Of a stretch of 64,000 nt of DNA, positions 34,730-44,634 are shown piece by piece. The notes under the pieces are model-generated. The model worked only from the letters and a program-made list of their open reading frames with translations. It did no database searches and was not told the origin of the DNA. Made by a program: the position numbers and the translations under genes. Origin of the DNA: Neorhizobium tomejilense. Lineage in GTDB: Bacteria; Pseudomonadota; Alphaproteobacteria; Rhizobiales; Rhizobiaceae. The stretch is taken from the NCBI GenBank assembly GCA_002968845.1, contig PVBG01000006.1, forward strand, positions 62,001 to 126,000. Reading direction: 5' to 3'. The stretch's first letter is position 1; each line of letters begins with the position of its first letter.

Positions 34730-35677
34730 ATGAACGATCTCATGAATGCGCCGAATAAGCAAAATGATGTCTCCGAACCCTGGACCTGGCCGGATAGTGT
34801 CTGGCAGCAGAAGGTTCAGAAGGTACGCGCCGGGCGTTCCCTTAAGCCTGCGAAATGGAAAAACGGCGCACGCATGGCAGTCGCATTGTCCTTCGATTCC
34901 GATCACGAGACGATGGAACTGCGCAATGGCGGTACCTCCTTCGGCACGATGAGCCGCGGCCAATACGGCGCCCGCGCCGGCATGCCACGCATCCTGCGGC
35001 TGCTGGAAAAATACTCCATTCCGGCCTCCTTCTTCATGCCGGCGGTCTCGGCGATGATCAATGCGGACGAAGTGAAGACCGTGGTTTCGTCGGGCCACGA
35101 GCTCGGCATCCATAGCTGGATCCACGAATTCAATTCCCGCCTTGACGAGGTGACCGAACGCGACCTGGCGCTACGCGCCTCCGACACGCTCGAACGCCTG
35201 TCCGGCATCCGCCCCGTCGGCATGCGCACCGCGTCCTGGGATTTCAGCCCCTATACACTGAAGATCGCTCGCGAGATGGGTCTGCTCTACGATTCTTCGC
35301 TGATGGCCGACGAGGAGCCCTACGAACTTCTGGAGGACGGCGAACCGACCGGCGTGGTCGAGATCCCCGTCGAGTGGATCCGCGACGACGCACCTTACGT
35401 GGCGATGGACCGGATGACCGGCGCGCGACCTTACGGCGGCCCTGCCATGGTTTTCGACATCTTCGCCCGCGAGTTCGAAGTTGCCTGGGAAGAGGGCGGG
35501 CTGTTCCAGCTCACCATGCACCCGCATCATATCGGGCACCGTTCACGCATCTTCATTCTGGAAGAGATCATCCGGCTCGCCAAGTCAAAGGGCGACGTCT
35601 GGTTCTGCACCCATGCGGAACTGGCGCGTTACTGTGCCGACGAGGCCGGGCTCAAGACCGGCGCGAAGGCGGCGTAA
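34730..35677 (+). CDS. Polysaccharide deacetylase-fold amidase (NodB/PuuE-like)
   Basis: A 315-aa NodB-homology hydrolase. Metal motif one is FDSDHE (Asp56, Asp58) and motif two is HSWIHE (His128, His132). The layout, with MRTASWDFSPYTL and a late FQLTMHPHHIGH motif, resembles the PuuE/allantoinase-like and imidase branch more than sugar deacetylases. No signal peptide is present, so it should be cytoplasmic. It is the first gene of an ABC-transporter operon, and may remove an acyl group or open a cyclic imide in the imported compound. A second start four codons in is possible. Confidence 0.82.
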   Translation: MNDLMNAPNKQNDVSEPWTWPDSVWQQKVQKVRAGRSLKPAKWKNGARMAVALSFDSDHETMELRNGGTSFGTMSRGQYGARAGMPRILRLLEKYSIPASFFMPAVSAMINADEVKTVVSSGHELGIHSWIHEFNSRLDEVTERDLALRASDTLERLSGIRPVGMRTASWDFSPYTLKIAREMGLLYDSSLMADEEPYELLEDGEPTGVVEIPVEWIRDDAPYVAMDRMTGARPYGGPAMVFDIFAREFEVAWEEGGLFQLTMHPHHIGHRSRIFILEEIIRLAKSKGDVWFCTHAELARYCADEAGLKTGAKAA

Positions 35678-35719
35678 ACAGTTCTTGAATACAGCAGCAA
35701 CAACAATGAGGGTAAGGGA

Positions 35720-37213
35720 ATGTCTGCCAAATTCGCATCCATAGCCGCCGTGCTACTGGCGCTCACCGCGTCGACCGCGCTTGCGCAAACCAAGGACACG
35801 CTGACCATCGACCTGCCGAACGATGCGGCAACGCTCGATCCGCATCTGCAGTGGAACACCGACAGCTACTCGATCTACCGCAATATCTTCGACAACCTGC
35901 TGACGCGCGACGTCAAGGGCGAGATCGTGCCGCAGATCGCCAAGTCCTGGAAATATCTCGACGACAAGACGATCGAATTCCAGATTCGCGACGACGTGAC
36001 CTTCCAGGACGGCACGAAACTCACGGCTGAGGATGTCGCCTTCTCGATCAACCGCATCATCGACCCGAAGCTGAAGAGCCCGCAGCTTTCGCAGTTCGAC
36101 CAGATCGCCAAGGCCGAGGCGGTGAGCCCGACCGTGGTCAAGATGACCACCAAGTCACCTTATCCGGCGCTGCTCGCCCAGCTCGTCAAGCTGTCGATCG
36201 TGCCGAAGGCCTATGTCGAAAAGGTCGGCGACCAGGAATTCAACCTGAAGCCGCTCGGTTCTGGCCCCTACAAGATGGCCAATTGGCAGAAGGGCGTTCA
36301 GACCGAACTCGAGGCGTATTCGAGCTACTGGCGGGCAAAGCCGCCGTTCCAGAAGGTGGTCTTCCGCACCGTGCCCGACGTCTCGACCCGTATCGCCGAC
36401 CTCAAGACCGGCAAGGCCGACCTCGTCCGCGACGTGCCGCCGGATCAGGCCGAAAGCATCAAGAGCGACAGCAATTCGCAGGTCCTGTCGGTTCCGACCG
36501 AGCGCATCGGCTATCTCTTCATCAATGCCCAGGGCGGCGTCACCAAGGACGTCCGCGTCCGCCAGGCGATTGCCTATGCGATCGACCGCCAGGCGCTCGT
36601 CGAGGCGCTGCTCGAAGGATACGGCAAGCCGGTCGAAGTCCTCGGCGCCGAGCCGGTCTTCGGCTACACCGACAAGATCAAGGGTTATGAATATAACCTC
36701 GACAAGGCGAAGGAACTGGTGAAGGCTGCCGGCGCGGAGGGCGCGACCGTCGAATTCCTGACCTCTCCCGCCTATAGCCGCGCCACCGTCGAAGCCATTC
36801 AGCAGATGGTCAACGAAGCCGGTCTCAAGGTGGAGATCTCGTCCAGCGACCAGGCGACCTTCCTGAAGCGCCGCCAGGGCGATCCCGCCAATGCCGGCGG
36901 TCTTGCCTTCGGCGCCTGGTCCTGCGCCTGCCAGGACGTCGATGGCGTGATCTTCCCGCTGTTCCGCACTGGCAGCATCTGGGCCAAGTACTCGAACCCG
37001 AAGTTCGATGAAGCGGTCGACAAGGCGCGCGTCATCCTCGACCAGAAGGAGCGTCTGAAGCTCTACGAACAGGCCTACCAGGTCCTGAAGGACGACGTTC
37101 CGGGCATGGGCCTTTATCAGGCCTATGCGCTCTACGGAGCCGCCAAAAAGCTGAAGTGGCAGCCGACCGCCAATGAAGCCATGTTCGTCATGGACATGAG
37201 CTGGCAGCAGTAA
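35720..37213 (+). CDS. Periplasmic binding protein of peptide ABC type (SBP family 5)
   Basis: A 497-aa solute-binding protein. A Sec signal peptide runs to about residue 23 (ending LAQ). Characteristic blocks are LDPHLQWNTDSYSIYRNIFDNLL, IRDDVTFQDGTKL, LKPLGSGPYKM and KDVRVRQAIAYAIDRQALV. It follows the deacetylase gene by 42 bases and precedes both permease genes, the classical binding-protein position. The ATG has a GGTAAGGGA site. Confidence 0.9.
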   Translation: MSAKFASIAAVLLALTASTALAQTKDTLTIDLPNDAATLDPHLQWNTDSYSIYRNIFDNLLTRDVKGEIVPQIAKSWKYLDDKTIEFQIRDDVTFQDGTKLTAEDVAFSINRIIDPKLKSPQLSQFDQIAKAEAVSPTVVKMTTKSPYPALLAQLVKLSIVPKAYVEKVGDQEFNLKPLGSGPYKMANWQKGVQTELEAYSSYWRAKPPFQKVVFRTVPDVSTRIADLKTGKADLVRDVPPDQAESIKSDSNSQVLSVPTERIGYLFINAQGGVTKDVRVRQAIAYAIDRQALVEALLEGYGKPVEVLGAEPVFGYTDKIKGYEYNLDKAKELVKAAGAEGATVEFLTSPAYSRATVEAIQQMVNEAGLKVEISSSDQATFLKRRQGDPANAGGLAFGAWSCACQDVDGVIFPLFRTGSIWAKYSNPKFDEAVDKARVILDQKERLKLYEQAYQVLKDDVPGMGLYQAYALYGAAKKLKWQPTANEAMFVMDMSWQQ

Positions 37214-37231
37214 AAGACAGGTAACAGGATC

Positions 37232-38152
37232 ATGTTGAGATATGCCGTCGAGCGTTTGATACAGGCGATCATTGCGATCTTCGGCGTTCTCACCATCGTC
37301 TTCGTCGTCATGCATCTCTCGGGCGACCCCACCCTGTTGCTGGTGCCGCAGGACGCATCGGCCGAGATGATCGCCCAGTTGCGCAGCCAGCTCGGTTTCG
37401 ACCGGCCGATCTGGGTGCAATATCTCGAATATCTGGGCGGACTTGCGCATTTCGACTTCGGCATTTCCGTCGTCCAGCGGGTGCCGGCATTCGATATCGT
37501 CGTTTCGCGTGTGCCCTATACGGCGATGCTTGCCGCCGGCGCGCTGGTGGTGGCGATCGGCATGGGCATTCCGGCCGGCATCATCATGGCGACCAGGCGC
37601 GGCGGCTGGCTCGAACGGCTTCTGACGGCGATCGTCGTCACCGGCCAGAGCGTGCCGACCTTCCTGTCGGGCATCGTGCTGATCTTCCTCTTCGGCGTGA
37701 CGCTGCGCTGGCTGCCGACATCCGGCTCCGGCGATTTTGCCTCGCTGGTCATGCCGTCGCTAGCGCTTGGGGCCATCTCGATGTCGACCTTTGCCCGCAT
37801 GACCCGCATCTCGATCATCGACGAACTCGGCAAGGACTATGTCAGGGCAGGGCGCGCCCGCGGCCTGTCGCTCGGCTCCGTTGTGTTCCGCCATGTGCTG
37901 CGCAATGCTGCGATCCCGGTCATCACTATTGCCGCACTCGAAATCGGTAACCTGCTTGCCGGTGCTGTCATCGTCGAGACGGTATTCGCCTGGCCGGGCA
38001 TCGGCCAGCTCGCCATCCAATCCATCCAGTCGCGCGACTTCCTGGTCGTCCAGGTGATCGTGCTGCTGATTTCCTTCGTTTATGTGCTGACCAGTGTGAT
38101 CGCGGATTTCGTCTACGCGCTCGTCGATCCGCGCATCCGTCTGGTCCGATAA
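37232..38152 (+). CDS. Peptide-type ABC transporter permease, DppB-like
   Basis: A 306-aa permease with the TM1-proximal VMHLSGDPTLLLVP motif, LGFDRPIWVQYLEYLGGLAHFDFGIS, a GKDYVRAGRARGLS coupling loop and a YALVDPRIRLVR C-terminus. About six hydrophobic segments are visible. It lies 18 bases after the binding-protein stop. Confidence 0.9.
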   Translation: MLRYAVERLIQAIIAIFGVLTIVFVVMHLSGDPTLLLVPQDASAEMIAQLRSQLGFDRPIWVQYLEYLGGLAHFDFGISVVQRVPAFDIVVSRVPYTAMLAAGALVVAIGMGIPAGIIMATRRGGWLERLLTAIVVTGQSVPTFLSGIVLIFLFGVTLRWLPTSGSGDFASLVMPSLALGAISMSTFARMTRISIIDELGKDYVRAGRARGLSLGSVVFRHVLRNAAIPVITIAALEIGNLLAGAVIVETVFAWPGIGQLAIQSIQSRDFLVVQVIVLLISFVYVLTSVIADFVYALVDPRIRLVR

Positions 38153-38162
38153 GGAGAAGGCT

Positions 38163-39026
38163 TTGAGCACCGCCGTCCTCGCCCTTAGCCAGCGCCTTCG
38201 CCGGGTCCCTCTCTCGGTCATCGTCGTATCGGTCATTTTCCTGGTGATCGTGCTGCTGGCGATCTTCGCGCCTTGGGTGGCGCCAGCCGATCCCAACCGG
38301 CAGAACCTGCTCGGCCGCCTGAAACCGCCGGGTTTCGAGATGCGCGGTATCACCTACTGGCTCGGAACCGACGACCTCGGCCGTGATCTGCTGTCTCGCA
38401 CGCTCTATGGGGCAGGGGTCTCGCTGTCGGTCGCGGTGCTGTCCGTGGTCGTCTCTTCGCTGGTCGGCGTCACGCTCGGCATGATCGCCGGCTGGTTCCG
38501 CGGCGAGATCGAGATCCTCATCATGCGCCTCGTCGACATCATGATGTCGATCCCGGCAATCCTGCTCGCGGTGCTCACCGTCGCGGTACTCGGCCCGGGC
38601 TTCCTGAAACTGGTCCTGGTGCTCGGCCTGACACGCTGGCCGCGCTATACCCGCGTCGCCTATGCCCAGACGCTGCAGGTGGCGAACCTGCCGTTCATCA
38701 AGGCTTCGGAACTTGCGGGCGCCGGGGCGGCGCGCATTCTTTTCCATCACATCCTGCCGAATATCGCCGGCCCGGTACTGATCGTCGCCACCGCAGAATT
38801 CGGCCTGATGATCCTGATGGAAGCGGGCCTTTCCTTCCTCGGCCTCGGCATCCAGCCGCCGGCTTCGAGCTGGGGCTCGATCATGAGCGTCGGCCGTCAA
38901 TATATCGAGCGGGCCTGGTGGATCGTCGCCTTTCCGGGCGCCTGTCTCTTCCTGCTCGTCTTTTCCGTCAACGTGCTTGGCGACTGGTTGCGAGACCAGC
39001 TCGACCCACGTTCCCGTACCCGTTGA
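38163..39026 (+). CDS. Peptide-type ABC transporter permease, DppC-like
   Basis: A 287-aa permease with WLGTDDLGRDLLSRTLYGAG after the first membrane segment, a FIKASELAGAGAARILFHHILPN coupling loop and a GDWLRDQLDPR C-terminus. The start is a TTG at 38163, supported by AAGGAGA at a proper distance. The interval between the first membrane segment and GTDDLGRD is of normal length. Confidence 0.88.
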   Translation: MSTAVLALSQRLRRVPLSVIVVSVIFLVIVLLAIFAPWVAPADPNRQNLLGRLKPPGFEMRGITYWLGTDDLGRDLLSRTLYGAGVSLSVAVLSVVVSSLVGVTLGMIAGWFRGEIEILIMRLVDIMMSIPAILLAVLTVAVLGPGFLKLVLVLGLTRWPRYTRVAYAQTLQVANLPFIKASELAGAGAARILFHHILPNIAGPVLIVATAEFGLMILMEAGLSFLGLGIQPPASSWGSIMSVGRQYIERAWWIVAFPGACLFLLVFSVNVLGDWLRDQLDPRSRTR

Positions 39027-39053
39027 GTCTTTGGCGCGTTGAGGTTTTAAGTC

Positions 39054-39836
39054 ATGGAATTCGAAAACAAGACCATCGTGATCACCGGCGCCGCTGGCAT
39101 TTTCGGCCGCTGGATCGCCGCTTATTTCGCCCGGGAAGGCGCCACGCTGTGTCTCAGCGACGTCCGCATGGACGGGCTGGAAAAGGCGGTCTCCGAGCTC
39201 GGGCTCGACCGTTCCAAGGTGCTGCTGCATGCGACTGAGCTGACCAGCGACGCCTCGATGCTCGACCTCGTCGATCTCGTGAAGCGCGAATGGAAGGCGC
39301 CGGACGTCCTGGTCAACAATGCCGGCATCTACACCCGCTTCAGCCTGCTGGAGATGGAGTTCTCCGACTGGGACCGCGTCTTCGGCGTCAACCTGCGCGC
39401 ACCCTTCGTGCTGTCGCGCGAGTTCGCCAGGCTGATGATCGCGGAAGGCAAAACCGGCTCGATCGTCAACATCTCCTCCGGCGCCGCCCGCAAGATGACC
39501 CAGAACGGTGTTCCCTACTGCACGTCGAAGACAGCCATCGAACGCCTGTCCAAGGGTTTCGCCATGGAGCTCGCCGAATACGGCATCCGCGTCAATGTCG
39601 TCGAGCCGGGCTTCGCGCCGGGCAGCGAAGTCAGCGAGCTTTCCGACGAATACGTCAGCAACATGCTGAAGAACATTCCGCTCGGCCGCGCCAGTGGCCC
39701 CGAGGATGCGCCGGGCGCCATCGCCTATCTCTGCTCGGACAAGGCCGCCTTCATCACCGGCGCCGTGATCAGTGTCGATGGCGGCAATTCGATCGGCAAT
39801 TACAAGCGCCCCGAGCGGGCGAAGACGGCAGGCTGA
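39054..39836 (+). CDS. Short-chain dehydrogenase/reductase
   Basis: A 260-aa NAD(P)-dependent oxidoreductase. The Rossmann motif TGAAGIFGRW starts near residue 11, VNNAGIYTRF marks the central strand, and the catalytic Tyr and Lys lie in YCTSK with the upstream Ser in SSGAARK. The C-terminal SVDGGNSIGN is standard for the classical SDR family. It sits between the permease and ATPase genes of the operon, 28 bases after the permease, so it probably oxidises or reduces the imported compound. The Gly-rich motif lacks a third glycine of the TGxxxGxG pattern (TGAAGIFG keeps it), so cofactor choice is undecided. Confidence 0.86.
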   Translation: MEFENKTIVITGAAGIFGRWIAAYFAREGATLCLSDVRMDGLEKAVSELGLDRSKVLLHATELTSDASMLDLVDLVKREWKAPDVLVNNAGIYTRFSLLEMEFSDWDRVFGVNLRAPFVLSREFARLMIAEGKTGSIVNISSGAARKMTQNGVPYCTSKTAIERLSKGFAMELAEYGIRVNVVEPGFAPGSEVSELSDEYVSNMLKNIPLGRASGPEDAPGAIAYLCSDKAAFITGAVISVDGGNSIGNYKRPERAKTAG

Positions 39837-39842
39837 GGACAG

Positions 39843-40841
39843 ATGATGGACGCCGCCGCCAATCCGCTGCTTTCCGTCGACAGGCTGACCATCGATATCG
39901 GTGGCGCCAACGTCGTCGACGACATCTCCTTCACCGTCGCGCCCGGCAAGGTCATGGCGCTGGTGGGCGAGTCCGGCTGCGGCAAGTCGCTGACCTCCTA
40001 TGCCATGCTCGGCCTGCTGCCGCCTGCCGCCACGCGCACCGCCGGCCGGATCATGTTGGAAAACACCGACCTTGCGGCCCTCTCGGAACGGCAGTTCCGC
40101 AAGGCGCGCGGCAAGGACATGTCGATCATCTTCCAGGAACCGAGTGCTTCGCTCGACCCGCTGACGACGGTCGGCTCGCAGATTGCCGAGGCCTATCGGG
40201 TCCACCATGGCGTCTCAAAGGCAGATGCTTACGAAAAGGCGCGGCAGATGCTGGTCGATGTCGGCATTCCCGACCCGACCCGGCGGCTGGATCAATATCC
40301 GTTCGAACTGTCCGGCGGCATGTGCCAGCGCATCATGATCTCGATCGCGCTGATCTGCGGCCCGCGCGTTCTGGTCGCCGACGAACCGACCACGGCGCTC
40401 GACGTGACCATCCAGGCGCAGATTCTCGACCTGATGAAGAAACTGGTCGCCGACCGCGGCACCGCGATCGTGCTGATCACCCACGACATGGGCGTGGTGG
40501 CCGACATCGCCGACGACGTGGCGGTCATGTATGCCGGCCGGATCGCCGAAATCGCGCCCGTGCACGATCTCTTCCGGCAGCCGAAACACCCCTACACAGC
40601 CCTGCTGCTTGCCAGCGTTCCCAAGCTCGATGATGCGCCGAAGACGGACCTCGCGACCATCGAGGGGACGGTGCCGACGCCGAACGAATTCGGCGTGGGT
40701 TGCCGTTTCACTGAACGCTGTCCGCTCGCGACCGAGAAGTGTCGCACCGAACAGCCGCCGCTCTTCGATTGCGGCGCAGGCCACCGCTCGGCCTGCTGGC
40801 ATATCGACCGCATGGCGGAAATCCGCGAGGTGGCGGCATGA
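39843..40841 (+). CDS. Peptide-type ABC transporter ATPase, DppD-like
   Basis: A 332-aa ATPase: Walker A GESGCGKSLTS, signature LSGGMCQR, Walker [13 protein letters not shown], and the oligopeptide-type C-terminal extension with CPLATEKC. The signature has Cys in place of the usual Arg in SGGMRQR. Its stop overlaps the start of the DppF-like gene (ATGA). The start may be the first or second of two adjacent ATG codons. Confidence 0.9.
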   Translation: MMDAAANPLLSVDRLTIDIGGANVVDDISFTVAPGKVMALVGESGCGKSLTSYAMLGLLPPAATRTAGRIMLENTDLAALSERQFRKARGKDMSIIFQEPSASLDPLTTVGSQIAEAYRVHHGVSKADAYEKARQMLVDVGIPDPTRRLDQYPFELSGGMCQRIMISIALICGPRVLVADEPTTALDVTIQAQILDLMKKLVADRGTAIVLITHDMGVVADIADDVAVMYAGRIAEIAPVHDLFRQPKHPYTALLLASVPKLDDAPKTDLATIEGTVPTPNEFGVGCRFTERCPLATEKCRTEQPPLFDCGAGHRSACWHIDRMAEIREVAA

Positions 40842-41833
40842 GCGAGCCGATGAAATCCAGCAAAACCGGGCACGTTCTCGAAATCCGCGATGTCGCGGTG
40901 CATTTCGGCGGCCGCGGCGGACTGCTCGGTAAGTCAGGTCCAGTGGTCAAGGCCGTCAATGGCGTCGACCTCGATATCGCCCGCGGCGAGACGGTGGCGC
41001 TGGTCGGCGAATCCGGCTGCGGCAAGTCGACGCTTTCCAATGCCATCGTCGGCCTGCAGGCTCCCATTTCGGGAAGCGTGCGGATCAGCGGCGACGAAGT
41101 GGTCGGCGCCAGTCGCCGCGAGCTCAACGACATCCGCCGCAAGGTGCAGATGATTTTTCAGGATCCGGCGCTGTCTCTCGATCCGCGCTCGACCGTTGGC
41201 GCGACGATCGGCGAGCCGCTGATCGTGCGCGGCGTCGCCAAGGGGAAGGCGCTGAAGGAACGGGTCGCGACGCTGCTGCAGCAGGTCGGCCTGCGTCCCG
41301 AACACGCGGACCGTTATCCGCACCAGTTTTCCGGCGGCCAGCGCCAGCGCGTGGTGATCGCAAGGGCGCTCGCTCTGGAGCCGGACCTCCTGATCTGCGA
41401 TGAGCCGGTCTCGGCGCTCGACGTCTCGGTACGCGCCCAGATCCTCAACCTGCTGGTGGCGCTGCAGAAGCGCACCGGCGTTTCCTATCTCTTCGTCAGC
41501 CATGATCTCGGCGTGGTCCGGCATATCTGCGACCGGGTCGTGGTCATGTATCTCGGCCGTTTCGTCGAGATGGCCGACCGCGACACTTTCTTCGCCAATC
41601 CGAAACATCCCTATACCAAGGCGCTGATGTCGGCCGTGCCGGAAGCCGACCCGGAAGTGCAGCGTGCCAAGCAACGCTTTATCCTCAGCGGCGAATTGCC
41701 AAGTCCTTCAAACATCCCGTCCGGCTGTGCATTCCATACGCGCTGCCCGCTGGCGACCGAAATCTGCTCGCGAGAGCGGCCGGAACTGACGCCGCGTGCC
41801 GATGGCGCGCGCGTCGCCTGCCATCACGCCTAA
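40838..41833 (+). CDS. Peptide-type ABC transporter ATPase, DppF-like
   Basis: A 331-aa ATPase. Walker A GESGCGKSTLSN, signature FSGGQRQR, Walker B LLICDEPVSALD and a CAFHTRCPLATEIC C-terminal region match DppF/OppF. The ATG at 40838 overlaps the preceding stop by four bases and begins MSEPMKSSK; longer starts run through the DppD-like gene. With its partner it completes the transporter of this operon. Confidence 0.9.
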   Translation: MSEPMKSSKTGHVLEIRDVAVHFGGRGGLLGKSGPVVKAVNGVDLDIARGETVALVGESGCGKSTLSNAIVGLQAPISGSVRISGDEVVGASRRELNDIRRKVQMIFQDPALSLDPRSTVGATIGEPLIVRGVAKGKALKERVATLLQQVGLRPEHADRYPHQFSGGQRQRVVIARALALEPDLLICDEPVSALDVSVRAQILNLLVALQKRTGVSYLFVSHDLGVVRHICDRVVVMYLGRFVEMADRDTFFANPKHPYTKALMSAVPEADPEVQRAKQRFILSGELPSPSNIPSGCAFHTRCPLATEICSRERPELTPRADGARVACHHA

Positions 41834-41858
41834 GAGCCATGACGCATAAGAGACTGCC

Positions 41859-44213
41859 ATGACGGATGCCCCGACGAACGAAACCCTCCGGCTGGCCGGC
41901 CTCGAAGCGCAGGCGGAAATCCGCATCGATCGCTGGGGCATCCCGCATATTAAGGCGGCGAGCGAGAAGGACCTTTTCTTCGTCCAGGGTTTCAACGCCG
42001 CCCGCGACCGGCTGTGGCAGCTCGACCTCTGGCGCAAGCGCGGCCTCGGCCTTCTCGCCGCCGATTTCGGCCCCGGCTACCTGGCGCAGGACCATGCCGC
42101 CCGGCATTTCCTCTATCGCGGCGACATGGCCCCGGAATGGATTTCCTACGCGCCGGATACGCAGGCGATCTGCACCGCCTTTGCCGCTGGCATCAATGCC
42201 TATGTCGCGCTTTGCGAGGCAGAGCAGGCTCGCTTGCCGCCAGAATTCGCCATCTTCGGCACCAGGCCGTCACGCTGGCAGCCGGCGGACGTGGTGCGGA
42301 TCCGCAGCCATGCGCTGACCCGTAACGGCATTTCCGAAATCCTGCGTGCCAACATCATGACGCTTGCGGACGCAGAGACCGACCTGCTGCGCTTCGAGCT
42401 CGATCCACCGGTCTCGCCGACGCCGGAGGAGGGGATTTCACTCGCCGATATCCCGCTCGCCGCGACCCGCCTGTTCAAGCTCGCCACAGCCGCCGTCATC
42501 TTCGACAAGGCACGCCTGGCCGCAACGCTCGGCGATGTCTGGAAATGGACCGAGGTTACCGATCTCGGCGATATCGTCCAGGCGATCGCGGAGGAGGGGT
42601 CCAACAACTGGGCGGTGCACGGTTCGCGCACCGAAAGCGGCCGGCCGATCCTCGCAAGCGATCCGCACCGAGCGCACGCCGTGCCGTCGCTGCGGTATCT
42701 CGTCCATCTCGAGGCTCCGGGCCTCAACGTCATCGGCACAGGTGAACCGACCGCGCCCGGTGTCTCGCTCGGCCATAACGACCGCACCGCCTTCGGCCTC
42801 ACCATCTTCGGCGCCGATCAGGAAGATGTCTATGTCTACCAGACCAAGGAAGGCGATCCGGAGCACTATCGTTACGCCGACGGCTGGGAGAAGATCACCC
42901 GCATCGAGGAGAATTTCCCGGTCAAGGGCTATCCCGACCAGACGCTGACGCTCTCGTTCACCCGCCACGGCCCGATCCTCCATGAGAACCCGAAGATCCA
43001 TCAGGTCATCGCCATGCGCACCGTCTGGCTGGCGCCCGGTACGGCCGCTTATCTCGGCAGCCTGTCCTATATGCGCAGCGGCTCCGTCCAGGCGTTTTCT
43101 CAGGCGCTCGGATCCTGGGGCACGCCCTCGGTCAACCACGTCAGTGCAGATGTTGACGGCAATATCGGCTGGTTCACCGCCGGTTTCACGCCGGTGCGCC
43201 GCAACTGGGAAGGGCTGCTACCCGTGCCGGGCCATGGCAGCCACGAATGGGACGGCTTCCTGCCCGCCGGCGAGCTGCCGCGCAAGTATAATCCCGGTGA
43301 AGGTTTCGTCGCCTCGGCCAACGAGATGAACCTGCCGGCCGACCGCGACCCGAAAGCGCCATCGATCGGTCACGAGTGGGCGGAAGTGAGCCGTGCCCAG
43401 CGCATCAAGTCGGTCCTGCGCGTCGATCCCAAACATACGTTGAAAGCCTCGATGGCTTTGCAGACCGACGTCTATTCCCGCCCGGCCGCGACCATCTGCG
43501 CCATGCTCCAACAAGTTGCCAGCCGTCAACCGCTGGATGACCGGCAGGAACATACCACAAAGCTTTTCAACGGCTGGGATTATCGTCTCGAAGCAGGGAG
43601 TGCGGCGGCGGCGCTGTTCGAAGTCTGGTGGATGAAGCACCTGCGACCGGCACTGCTCGCCAAACTCGCACCGAACCCGACCGTCCGCCAGTTGCTGCTG
43701 CCCGGCGATGTTGACCGCATGCTGGCGCTTATCAGCGAATCCGGCACGCTCTGGGATGCTGCCGAACGAGACGCCATGCTGGTATCGACGCTTTCCGACG
43801 GCTTTGCAGATTGCGAAAACCGACTCGGTGCTGAGCCGACGGCTTGGCGCTGGGGCGACCTGCACCGCGCGCTCTTCGAACACGCGACCAGCCGCATCAA
43901 GACCGAAGATGCGACCGACTGGGATGTCGGCCCGCTGCCCGTCGGCGGCAGCCGTTCGACGCCCATGCATGCCGGCTATCGGATGGGCGATTTCGGCGTC
44001 AACGCCGGCGCCTCGGTCCGCCTCGTCATGGATGTCGGCGACTGGGACAACAGCGTCTGCATCAATACGCCCGGCCAGTCCGGCGATCCCCGTTCGCGTC
44101 ATTATGGGGACCTGGCCAGTATTTGGTCGAAAGGCGAATACGTGCCGCTCCTCTACAGCGAAGCCCACATCGCCCGGGAAACAATCCACCGCATCATGCT
44201 TCTGCCGGGTTGA
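41859..44213 (+). CDS. Penicillin acylase-family N-terminal-nucleophile hydrolase
   Basis: A 784-aa Ntn hydrolase. The family is made as a precursor that cleaves itself just before a serine; here that serine is Ser248 in EEGSNNWAVHGS, after an alpha part of about 247 residues and before a beta part of about 536. The N-terminal WGIPHIKA and GFNAARDRLWQLDLWRKRGLG motifs are typical. No signal peptide is visible, so the enzyme should be cytoplasmic, unlike most penicillin G and AHL acylases, which are exported. It is the last gene of an ABC-uptake operon, which fits hydrolysis of an imported N-acyl compound. Confidence 0.87.
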   Translation: MTDAPTNETLRLAGLEAQAEIRIDRWGIPHIKAASEKDLFFVQGFNAARDRLWQLDLWRKRGLGLLAADFGPGYLAQDHAARHFLYRGDMAPEWISYAPDTQAICTAFAAGINAYVALCEAEQARLPPEFAIFGTRPSRWQPADVVRIRSHALTRNGISEILRANIMTLADAETDLLRFELDPPVSPTPEEGISLADIPLAATRLFKLATAAVIFDKARLAATLGDVWKWTEVTDLGDIVQAIAEEGSNNWAVHGSRTESGRPILASDPHRAHAVPSLRYLVHLEAPGLNVIGTGEPTAPGVSLGHNDRTAFGLTIFGADQEDVYVYQTKEGDPEHYRYADGWEKITRIEENFPVKGYPDQTLTLSFTRHGPILHENPKIHQVIAMRTVWLAPGTAAYLGSLSYMRSGSVQAFSQALGSWGTPSVNHVSADVDGNIGWFTAGFTPVRRNWEGLLPVPGHGSHEWDGFLPAGELPRKYNPGEGFVASANEMNLPADRDPKAPSIGHEWAEVSRAQRIKSVLRVDPKHTLKASMALQTDVYSRPAATICAMLQQVASRQPLDDRQEHTTKLFNGWDYRLEAGSAAAALFEVWWMKHLRPALLAKLAPNPTVRQLLLPGDVDRMLALISESGTLWDAAERDAMLVSTLSDGFADCENRLGAEPTAWRWGDLHRALFEHATSRIKTEDATDWDVGPLPVGGSRSTPMHAGYRMGDFGVNAGASVRLVMDVGDWDNSVCINTPGQSGDPRSRHYGDLASIWSKGEYVPLLYSEAHIARETIHRIMLLPG

Positions 44214-44235
44214 GCAGGCGGGGAGGGAGGGTTGG

Positions 44236-44600
44236 TGAATACGCTTTGTCGGATGTGTCTTTCAACGAGCGCTTTCAGCCTCTTCCCGTCGCGCGCCTAA
44301 AGAAGATCAACCATCTCATGATGCTCCCGAGCCGATTGCTCGATTCGCGCCCGCGTCTTCCACTGGGAAACGGGAGCGGAAAATGTGCGCTGTCGGAGTT
44401 CGGCGATAATCCCATCCAGTTCGTCATTACCAGATAGGTGCACGAAAGCCCGATGAAAGTTCAGATTGGCCTCATACAGTTCCAGCACGGTCCCGTGCAG
44501 GATCAGGCTTTCGAACCGCTCGGCCGTCGGGTGTGCTGGCGCTTGAATTTCGACGGTACTCGAAGCCGAGCAGAGGTAGCTCATCGGCATCGCCAACTTA
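44236..44600 (-). pseudogene. GntR-family (FCD-domain) regulator fragment with in-frame stop
   Basis: The minus strand encodes a FadR-type C-terminal domain: YEANLNFHRAFVHLSGNDEL, then REHHEMVDLL, then a TAG at 44297-44299, then in the same frame ARDGKRLKALVERHIRQS. The continuation after the stop is the normal end of the domain, so the stop is a nonsense mutation. The N-terminal winged helix is absent; upstream DNA belongs to an IS6-type fragment. It is convergent with the acylase gene. Confidence 0.72.
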
Positions 44601-44634
44601 GCGAAACATGGACTTCGATGTGAGATGAAGGGCC

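Noticed and set aside
37968..40208. A 746-codon minus-strand open frame across permease, SDR and ATPase genes
   Set aside because: It crosses three clearly coding forward genes, and its translation is Asp/His/Arg-rich with no recognisable domain.
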